Origin: Omphalotus guepiniiformis
Lineage: Eukaryota > Basidiomycota > Agaricomycetes > Agaricales > Omphalotaceae
Direction: 5' to 3'
Length of the DNA: 64,000 bases
Assembly: GCA_028554645.1 (NCBI GenBank)
Contig: JAQOOI010000022.1
Coordinates: 1,054,001 to 1,118,000, forward strand
Shown here: positions 56,201 through 64,000 of the stretch, piece by piece
Layout: every line of letters begins with the position of its first letter
Position numbering within the stretch: position 1 is the first letter of the stretch
Notes under the pieces: generated by a model
Seen by the model: only the letters and a program-made list of their open reading frames with translations
Told to the model about the DNA's origin: nothing
Databases searched by the model: none
Translations under genes and position numbers: made by a program

Positions 56201-57704
56201 AGAACAAGTTCTGCACATCCACCTCCAATTGAGCTGTCTCAGTGTCCTTGAGTGGCTCTCGTTCTTCTCTGCGTGAACGCGTGCGAGAAGACGGTCCTCG
56301 AGTGAAATCACGGCCGGGACCGCGATTAGGGGATCCGTTTTTATCCAAAGATGAACTGAGTCCAGTTTTCAGGATGAAATCCTTCAGCCGCTTTTCCCCC
56401 CATCCTACAAACCCAGGTGCGTCCCTGGCACCCAACCACCCCATCTCCTTCCCTTCGCACTTTGTTTCTATCCAGCATCTCCGGTAAGCTACGAGTCTGT
56501 TGAACTCCTTGAGTATCTTATGTAGCGCTGGAAGCAGAGCCAAGACGAGAGTCAAGACAGTGAGGACTATTATTCGTGCACGGAAATTCTGAGGGTCGTC
56601 ATTGGCGCGTTTCAGCAAGACAGCAAGGTTATTTGTAGAAATAGTTCCCGTATCCACAGCTCGCAGAAGTCGTGCCAGACTGAGATCTTGGAGTGGGCTG
56701 TAAAAACCACCAAACACAGCAGGAGAGGGTTGATCGGCGAGACAGGGAATATTGACAAGATATAACGGCAATGCACCTCCGAGGCCAAGAATAGACCATC
56801 CGAGAACGATTAGGAAGCTGACCCAAAGGGTCCGCTGACTGAGTTGCTCATCTGAAGGGAAGATTTTTGCGTCTTCTACAGCTGAACGGCCGACATCAGT
56901 GACTTTGGATGGAACCGATGGCACTAATGGCACAGGAGGGAACAAGAACGCGAAGAATCCGTTTCCAAGAGGTCTGGGACGAAGACTAAAAATATCTCAA
57001 AGTGAGGTTGCTATCATGAGCAGTAGAAGGCGTTGAAGGCGTACCCTTGTTGAACAAACCATTCTCTCAACGCGTAGATTTGTCTAAAGCGTGGCCGTAA
57101 AATAGCAAAGAGCAGCTGAAATAAGTTAAAGAGACGGCTGATACAGACGTGAGAGACAACACACCCAAAGTATAAAACCTATGGCACTAGGAAGAACAAG
57201 GGACGCCATGAGGCCATCCGACAGTGAGTCCAAGCCATTTCCAACACAAACTGGCTCGCGAGTTGAAAGTTGGCCTGCTACCGCGGAAGCAGATTGTGCG
57301 AGGGTTGAAGCTGGATAATTTCTAGAAGACGACGTGAAAACAGCAGTGGGTATAGGAGATGTGACGATAGATTGCGAGAAAGACGTGAATGTCGTAGATT
57401 GCTGCGTGATGGTTGTGAATTCAGAAGATGTGAAAGTCGTAAGGAAATTTCCTGCGCTCCGGGTTGTTTCTGAAGAGGCCTGGTCGCTGAAGGACATAGT
57501 TTCATGAAAAGAAGTAGTTACATGCGTAGAAGAAGGCTCCGAAAGGGAAAAGGTATCAGAAATCGGCTCTGTGCCAGAGGGTATAAAAATGGATCCTCCA
57601 CTGGTGGTCCACCAATTTGCCTGAGGTGTTATTGGGTCGTTCTGTCGTCTAGGTCCTACATTCATATACAGTTCGTGTCCAAAGGATGATACAGAGCTCG
57701 TCAT
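53241..57704 (-). CDS. Calcium-permeable stress-gated channel, CSC1/RSN1 (OSCA/TMEM63) family, with mucin-like N-terminus
   Basis: This is a large polytopic membrane protein (roughly 1,250 residues) of the DUF221/RSN1 family, hyperosmolality- or stretch-gated cation channels. The RSN1_TM part starts with ASLVLPSAIGFILW and LRPRFRQIYALREWF, then WVSFLIVLGWSILGLGGALPLYLVN. The cytosolic part is enlarged by a disordered segment (56.1-55.2 kb). The 7TM region follows: RWDVLQNERAPVDSFAMWICIALAAITLAAG, GTVSISGGQLLLFKTTF, RFRAVYPGTYDPSFALGSCILAIVFASTFSLIFP and a GGLLQIWLLRR segment. Preceding TM0, residues 45-150 are very Ser/Thr-rich. A cytosolic C-terminus ends at 53241. It resembles Ca2+ influx channels; ion selectivity cannot be read. 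Confidence 0.88.
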
Positions 57705-58190
57705 GGAGACCCAAAACGATGCTGGGGGTTGGGTTTAACCTGGTTTAACGCGTCAAAAACGAACGTCGCGATATAACCCCAAATAGCAAGTGTAGTGAAA
57801 GTTCAAAGCTTGGTGATAAAGTTACTGGCGTTCAAGCGTTTGGAATAGGTTATATGTAGCAAAAAACTTATGTAGCCGGGTGCAAAATCGAGAGATGGGA
57901 AACCAAAACGGATGATATTGTTGCAGTGAGAGAATAATTCTACATACAACCCTTGTGGCGTTGTAATCCTGTGACAGGGGTTGCAACAACAAGTCCCAAA
58001 AAATACAAGGAACAGATGAAAACACAGTGTAATCTCCTGCTCTCAACACTAGCGACCGTCTCGACGGCCTGGACCTAATACCGCATTAACGGCGATTCAG
58101 TCACAGTTGAGCAGGAAATTATGTGGTGGGACTTGACTAGGTAAGTATGTCAATTCGAATAAATTCTAGGTCGCAGCCAAGAACTTACTG
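57705..58190. promoter_or_regulatory. CSC1 upstream region
   Basis: This is 486 bp between tandem minus-strand genes. It contains one ACGCGT (about 57744) and a palindrome-like GGTTTAACCTGGTTTAACG direct repeat of TGGTTTAAC. No gene. Confidence 0.4.
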
Positions 58191-58394
58191 TTATAGTTCC
58201 GGAGACTTGATTCTCACTGTACCATCTTGTTCCACTATCATCTTTGCATGTCCGTGCAGCCATGGAGGGACAAGTCCGTTGTCTAAGATAGGCCGGGATA
58301 GAGATACCTGTTTGGAAGAGAACATGGACATCTTGTTTCGCTGCAGTTCATCTGCCATCTCTCGCTTCACGGATTTACTAGGTACACAACCCAT
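58191..58394 (-). CDS. 67-residue small protein with N-myristoylation/palmitoylation signal
   Basis: The protein starts MGCVPSKSVKREMADEL. Gly2, Cys3 and Ser6 fit the N-myristoyltransferase consensus, and Cys3 is a likely palmitoylation site. Basic residues (KSVKRE) then support membrane binding. It continues KMSMFSSKQVSLSRP, WLHGHAKMIVEQDGTVRIKS and ends PEL. No family recognised. It is a single exon. An in-frame longer form would start at 58547, but its extension looks like leader sequence. It lies between the CSC1-type channel and a membrane protein gene, possibly a cytosolic-face membrane adaptor; that is inferred. Confidence 0.6.
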   Translation of the reverse strand: MGCVPSKSVKREMADELQRNKMSMFSSKQVSLSRPILDNGLVPPWLHGHAKMIVEQDGTVRIKSPEL

Positions 58395-59020
58395 GTTCGC
58401 TGAATAAAAGTGTTGTGAACAAGAAGAAAAGAGGAGATTCAGAAAATTACTTGCCTGTAAACCGGTATCAAAGAGTTGGTAGACAAAAGAACTCATCCAC
58501 AGCTGGCACTGTATAATAGTGCTAGTCAAGCGGGGTTGCGATAGCAAATGATCTCCATCCTAAGGGTGGGTGCTTCTCAATTTGAGATCAAGCAATTCTG
58601 TATGCACAGCTAAGCGTCCTGTGACCCGTGATGAACATTGAAAAACCATGAGGGACTGTGAGGAAGACATACGGGAAAGCTGAATTATGCCTGCAGCCTC
58701 TCCTACGAGAAATTCATTGAGAGGTGACCTGCAACTCGCTGAAGCTGCGAGGAGTGTTGCTACGCTGTTATACCCCACCAATGTATTACTATTTTCTAAA
58801 AATATTCAATCAGTAGCCAATGACAGCCTTGATCAATTATCAATTCAATTCTATTCAAGGCAGCGAATGAGATAAATCATCAAAATTATGAGTATGAGAC
58901 TCAGAGAGCGCGTACTTACAGTCAATCACTGAATGTGGTCATGAGCGAGGTTGGGAGCTGACCATCACCGTGACCGTGCCGACCCTGCGCTGTAATTTCA
59001 GAACTTTTCCATTTACCATC
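58395..59020. other. Intergenic: leader of the small acylated protein and promoter of the DUF7704-like gene
   Basis: This is 626 bp. A minus-strand 73-codon ORF (58560-58781) without motif is probably noise or 5'-leader sequence. No other feature. Confidence 0.4.
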
Positions 59021-59476
59021 ATGTCCATTCCCTGGCCCTATACTTTTTTCTTTCTATACATTGAGCCAATCTCTGCTCTGGCTGGCGCATATTATGCTGC
59101 TCTAGAGCCGAAAGCATATTTGAACGATTTATCTCTTGCTGGCTCGACACTCGAGCCGATACTCACGACCCAAACCAAGATGGCGCTCAGTCAGCTCGCT
59201 AACCTCTACCTTCTGTTTGCCTTGAACGAGTATCTCGTTCTCTCCTCCACCGACTCCATCAAAACTTGGAGGCGAATGCTGCTATGCCTACTGGTCGCTG
59301 ACTTTGGACATTTGGCAACGATGGCTCCTCTAGGTTTAGATGTGTACTGGAAGTTCTGGGAATGGAATGCCATGGCATGGGGCAGTGTAGGCTTCGTGTA
59401 TATGGGTGCCTCCATGAGGTTATCATTTCTTGGTGGACTCGGTCTGAAGGAAAATATTATCAAGAAGCAGATGTAA
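59021..59476 (+). CDS. Small four-TM membrane protein, DUF7704-like
   Basis: The chosen start at 59021 gives MSIPWPYTFFFLYIEPISALAGAYYAALEP, the first TM. Further segments: LSQLANLYLLFALNEYLVL, RMLLCLLVADFGHLATMAPL, and AWGSVGFVYMGASMRLSFL, followed by the basic C-terminus IIKKQM. The protein has 151 residues and four hydrophobic helices with the PxxxxxxYY(A) segment, matching small fungal proteins annotated as DUF7704. No biochemical role is known. The upstream in-frame ATG at 58970 is less likely. Single exon. Confidence 0.72.
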   Translation: MSIPWPYTFFFLYIEPISALAGAYYAALEPKAYLNDLSLAGSTLEPILTTQTKMALSQLANLYLLFALNEYLVLSSTDSIKTWRRMLLCLLVADFGHLATMAPLGLDVYWKFWEWNAMAWGSVGFVYMGASMRLSFLGGLGLKENIIKKQM

Positions 59477-59943
59477 CGACCCAGCTGCGCTTCATTTCGG
59501 TGCGTCTTATAATATCCTTATGATCAGGCTGCATTGACCTTTTTAACTCCTCAATAGACCTTCGCATTCATCATTATCTCAACCCAGACCAACTACTGTA
59601 TTCTAAACTCATTCTCACCCATGTTGTACAATCCCTCGTGATCCACACTTTGGCGCTCGACGTGCATGCCGAGAAATTGGCTTTAGGCACCGCCCCGTCA
59701 ATTAACAGCAATCGATAATTGCCTATCGCCTTGTTTGCAACAGGGATTCTAAGATGACTTGTTTTGACTTGTCACAAGTCTCCCAGCATCACCGCGTTCA
59801 TTCAATAGAATGTTCCCTCCTCGAAGAAACTCGATAAACGCCGTATTGGCCTGTATTGAATCGCTTGTGCTTGTTAGGACGTAGCCTTCTTGATAAAAGG
59901 CCGATGTCAATCCATCTTCATCGCTACTTCTCTCCTTGATACG

Positions 59944-61034
59944 ATGGCTGACCCTAGAGACGAACGTTACTATGCCTCTGCTACCCCTCCGCCTGGACAG
60001 ACAGCTTCCGGGAGACCTCAGCCTCCATCCAGTGTATCTGCGCCTCGTCCGCCGCCTCGTGCGTCTTCTACTACATCTTTCTTCAACAACGCTGCCAACT
60101 TTGAAATCTCGGGAGGGAACTTTAATAGTGCTGCTGGAGATATGCACACAACGAATAATTACGACCACTCTCACAAGTCTAACTTCAATAACGAATATAA
60201 GACTGAAAATAGTAACTCACACAATACGAGCTCATCATCCCAGGACAGCTATTGTAAGTGCAACGCAAAGCTTTGTTTTCAATTCTCTGACGACATTTCA
60301 TGTTAAGACGATACCCGCAGAACGAACTACTCTGCCTACAATGCTAGTGTGCGTCACGGTACGATTTAGTTCTTCCAACATCTTGCACATAAATGTGACC
60401 TCGATTAATCTACCCAGAAACCAATGATACACACAGAATACCGGCACGTCCTGCATGGCCTACAGCCCCAGGCATTCCGCGCGGTCGTGGTCGTCAACGC
60501 CAGCCCGAACTAGACTATCGGAAGCCTGAACCACTTCCACACAATCCACGCATTGTGGAGTCGCCGGAGCAGTCTTATCATGCTTCCTTTGACGAAATCT
60601 ACGCAGCACAGAACTATGGTCGAACGAGGATGGATCCGGATTCCATTCCCACGCGATCCTCAGCATACGATGATTCTATGTTTCCACAATCTAGATCGTA
60701 TTCTTCCCCGCCATCTACGACGCAGCAAAACAAATTTCCGATGTCTATGAAGGGTGCCCCCGAAAACGCATATCCTTCCCCGCCACATACAGCGCGCGAA
60801 TATAAAGATCCAGCAGCGTCGGAAATGGGGGCATACGATGCATATCGTTCGCCTGCAGGAGTGACATCCCCTAACTTTAAATCGAAGAATCCGTTCGCAC
60901 CTTATGTATCGCCCCCACCTTCCAGCTACGAGTCATTCGATGACTCGGACAGCGCGATGGATGTTGGGGAGGACCAGTTTCGCACAGCTACCCCGCCGGT
61001 CACATTTCCTTCATGGAATGACAGAGGCGCATGA
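59944..61034 (+). CDS. Disordered protein with a basidiomycete NFxISGGxFxxxxGD motif
   Basis: The start at 59944 gives MADPRDERYYASATPPPG. Residues 43-65 hold FFNNAANFEISGGNFNSAAGD, a motif I know from the N-termini of many Agaricomycete proteins, including NLR-like ones. An Asn/His/Ser-rich stretch follows (NYDHSHKSNFNNEYKTENSN). After an intron near 60255-60420, the C-terminal region is Ser/Pro-rich with repeated SPP and a TARPAWPTAPGIPRGRGR segment. The protein is low-complexity throughout, with no enzymatic domain. The sequence between 60250 and 60420 may contain a small exon. Function unknown. Confidence 0.65.
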
Positions 61035-61915
61035 TACTCTACACTGACACGTTCAGATGGCCTCTATAGCACGATTTTCTTACTCGAAGTTTTCTTATGG
61101 ATTGATTCGACGAGACTAGGCTGGTGCATCTCTGATGTATTTTCTTGAAGCTGTACGTTTGACAGAATTCTATTTCTTCGTGGTTTGATCATGGGTACAA
61201 CGGGCATGTCAAGCATTTGCCATCGGCCCGGGCAGGGATGTTGAAGATGATGAATATGTTGAACCATGAAATATCAGGGACATTACAATCCTTGGAAGCT
61301 CATCATGTTTGCGAGTAGCAGATAGAACCCAATCTCCAGCCATCTTGAGGATAGAAAGGTAAGCTAGTCCATCACTATCTTTTGCTGTTTTGATGAGTAC
61401 CCTCTGCAGGCTGCGTTGCGGCGGTGTTTAATCGGATTAAACACACAAGTTCTTCACTACTGCTCAAGCGCTCAAAACGCACCTGCCCAAAGAAGATTTT
61501 TGAGGTCAATCATGCAAGCCAACATCAAAATAAGGAAGCCCTCATCTGGATAGCTAGCACTGGCTTTCCACAATGATGAATCGATAACGTGGTTGTTCTT
61601 GCTCACAATCCCGGTCTCCTCGGATCGTATTGCGGTACACGCCCACGGTGATGAACCTACAGTACGGAACAACATAGATCTTGTCGCTGAAGCCATATAG
61701 CCGTATACGGTTAATTGCGATGACTCTGGGCTGCAGACCTTTGTTTACGGACACGGAATTCACGAAGATAACGCATGTGATCAATAATAAAACTACGATC
61801 TATCTACTTGTCTATAGGTGCAATGCAACAGAATATCTAGGCAGTGCTTATCCGTCATCTCTAAAAGCTGAGTCGAACTGGAGTCGTGGCGACAACGTGT
61901 TTGATTTTGCAGCAT
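61035..61915. other. Intergenic, convergent 3' flanks
   Basis: This is 880 bp between two stop codons. ORFs of up to 91 codons on both strands show no motif. No RNA gene or repeat. Confidence 0.45.
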
Positions 61916-63948
61916 TCAATCAAGCTGTCGACCTTGATTCTTCTCTATCATTTTGAGAGCTTCCTCGACCTTGTAAATTTCATATTCTAAAGAAGTGTTA
62001 ACGAAGATCGACAGGTAAAATGCAATGCTGTTTGACCCCACTTACTGGTCAATACACAACCCTGACTGAAGCTTTTCATCACAAATAAGCTTCGCTGCAG
62101 CAAATCCATTTTGGTTCTGGTCAGCTCAGCAGACTCCGAATACTTCAGGTCATCCACCAGCAACATGCTAGCCAGAGACCATACGATCTGCATAGAGGGT
62201 TATATTTGAGAGCTTAACATCTAAGAGAAAATAAGTAGCGTACAGCCATTATAGGATTGACAATGATACGCCCGTGTTCACGCAGCTCAATTGAACAAAC
62301 GGATCTCAAGATAAATTCAGCAGAGGCTATCCGGCGTTGGGTATTTTCCGTCGAGCGATATATATCCATCTCCAGCAGACGAATGAGAGCGGCATGCGTC
62401 ATGCAGTGAGCCTCTAAAAGTCTGAGTACTTTGGCGGGAGTAGAGTTTTCTATGGCGCGCAGAGGCGTCAATGAAGACAATAATTCGTCTATAAGGCCCA
62501 AAAGCGAATCGGACGGTAAATGCGAGGAATCTGTTTCGATGAATGAGTTTAGATGCGCCCACACATTCCAAAGGTACTCACCTAGCATTTGCCGTCTAGC
62601 AATTGCAGTGGCACGCTCCCATAGTATGGAAGCCTTCGCAAAGAGCGCTGTAGTAGACTTCCCTGTATCAGGAGTTGAATTACCTTGCATGAATCTTTGA
62701 ACCGTGAGGCTATACTCTACACCTATAGGATGGCCGCCCTAGGTAATGGCTTAGATGCCGCTATTAAAGATCAGAACGACGACATTACCTGCTCATACTC
62801 GTCTATATCTAAAGGCCAGGGCGTATCAACCTGGGTCTCTGCAATGACATTGGTACTAGACTCAAGGGCTGCAGCCCAGCATTTATCCAGAGCTTCGCTT
62901 GTCCAGCATGCAAGAATTTGTTCACCTTCCTCTACCGAATCGGCGGGTGGAAGAAGGAAAGAGGTCCTGCTTCTCGATGGAGAAGGCAGTGTGGCAGAAC
63001 GAATCTTATTGAGCCCGCCGCTGATACAAAGCGAGAGCGCATTACCAATATGATACTGGCCTTCTAGCAACCTCCCAGATGAGAAAAAGTAGGATGCGAG
63101 AAGAATTTCGGCCTGGATGGTATGAATCACTTTCTGATGGTGGGTACCAGATAACGAGGTAGCTGTTTGCGTCAAAGCCCGCGCTAGATATTCATTCTCT
63201 TGAGACACCAGAGAAGGGGGTTGAAGGATCCGAATACCCCATAGATACACTGTACTCAGTAGTGCAGGCATAGGACGTGCAGGGTGTCCAAACCGGTAAG
63301 ATAGTAGGACCGAATCACGAAACCGAGAGGGATTAAGAAAGAACCCGAATTCGGAGGCATTTTCTAGGAAACTATCGATCCTATCAAGACAGGGACCAAG
63401 GATGAGCGGCTAGTAATTGAAATTAAAAGACACCTCTCTTACAACATTGGCATCATCGAGGCAGGAGGTTCCTGGAGAATCGTAGCCAAGGTCTTCGTGC
63501 CAGATACAGGAGGACCTACTTGACACATTGAATGCTAGACGCAGGCCAGGTTAAGAAGTTAGCAGCCTACCTGGAGTGATCACAAGCTGCTCTGAAGCTG
63601 AAACTTCCGATTGCAAATGTTCAGGGTACGGCTGATATAGGACAATCGGTTCTGAACTTTCAGCGGGGTGCTCAAGTTCGTAGAGACGATCTTGTAGTCG
63701 ACTAATCTCATCCTCCAGTATTTCAGTTCTAGTGCGGCTTTGAATGTCAGTATATTCGCACTCGTCGGAGCGATCTCCACGCGCGCATTGACCACAGACA
63801 GGTCGTACACCGTCACATCTCTGAGGATAGAACTTGTCAGCGGGATTGAAACGGACCCGATGAACTTACGTACCATCTTTCTTCGACGGCAATAGACGCA
63901 AGCTTGACCTCTGAGCAAAGTGGGTCTTTCTTGAGAGTTAAATGCCAT
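61916..63948 (-). CDS. Zn(2)-Cys(6) transcription factor with fungal-specific domain
   Basis: The start at 63948 gives MAFNSQERPTLLRGQACVYCRRRKM. After an intron the cluster completes with RCDGVRPVCGQCARGDRSDECEY, giving all six cysteines. A coiled-coil dimerisation region follows (ILEDEISRLQDRLYELE). The middle homology domain includes FLNPSRFRDSVLL, RPMPALLSTVYLWGI, EILLASYFFSSGRLLEGQYHIGNALSLCISGGLNKI and ALDKCWAAALESS. The C-terminus ends EEALKMIEKNQGRQLD. It is a nuclear regulator of the common fungal type. The target is unknown and there is no adjacent pathway gene in the window. Exons between 62230 and 63420 are split by short introns. Confidence 0.88.
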
Positions 63949-64000
63949 CGAATTTTTTTCGGTTTCAATCAGGTTTATGTCTTCGACTTGCCTTACAATT

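Overview
The window is nuclear DNA of a filamentous basidiomycete, most likely an Agaricomycete. Genes are dense and intron-rich, with introns mostly about 50-70 nt, GTNNGY-type donors and short intergenic gaps. Recognisable proteins match fungal families (SHO1, CSC1/RSN1 channel, Zn2Cys6 regulators, FCP1, F-box proteins), and one protein carries a glycine/asparagine motif typical of mushroom-forming fungi. I see no intact transposon, CRISPR array, rRNA gene or virus.

Layout. 0-8 kb: eEF2 lysine methyltransferase (cut by the window edge), mitoribosomal protein mS45/Bot1, an ACS-type MFS transporter and chaperonin subunit CCT7. 8-15.5 kb: the translesion/post-replication repair helicase RAD5, a short Zn2Cys6 regulator, a bHLH regulator in head-to-head arrangement, and a BSP-type metallopeptidase. 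16.5-25.7 kb: FCP1, an APH-family kinase, elongation factor 2 and a GNAT acetyltransferase. 26-38.3 kb: SHO1, a four-TM protein, ferroportin, a RNF10/Mag2 RING ligase, the splicing factor WBP11 and an F-box protein. 38.5-47.7 kb: an intron-containing tRNA-Leu(AAG), a degenerate kinase-like protein, an FAD monooxygenase, a FHIT-type hydrolase, a secreted acid sphingomyelinase and another F-box-like protein. 47.7-52.2 kb is a 4.5 kb stretch in which I recognise no gene. 52-64 kb: an 80-residue ORF, a large CSC1-type channel, a 67-residue probably acylated protein, a DUF7704-like membrane protein, a disordered protein with the GG/N motif, and a Zn2Cys6 regulator running to the right edge.

There is no biosynthetic cluster or defence island. 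Most genes are housekeeping and independent. Functional links that can be drawn: the methyltransferase at the left edge belongs to the family that methylates EF2, which is encoded 20 kb away; EF2, mS45 and RNF10/Mag2 all concern ribosomes; SHO1 and the CSC1-type channel both concern osmotic or mechanical stress.

The most unusual signals are in gene structure and promoters. The Walker A lead-in of RAD5 is encoded across consecutive 5-nt and 3-nt microexons. EF2 starts with a 5-nt coding exon, then a 14-nt exon followed by a GC-AG intron. The splicing factor WBP11 needs two GC-AG introns to read through. The RAD5/CCT7 promoter has a 14-bp palindrome of two MCB elements, and the Zn2Cys6/bHLH promoter has a perfect CGG-type inverted repeat. 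The CSC1-type channel has a mucin-like N-terminal ectodomain. Exon boundaries and starts are read by eye from splice signals and family motifs, without transcript data.
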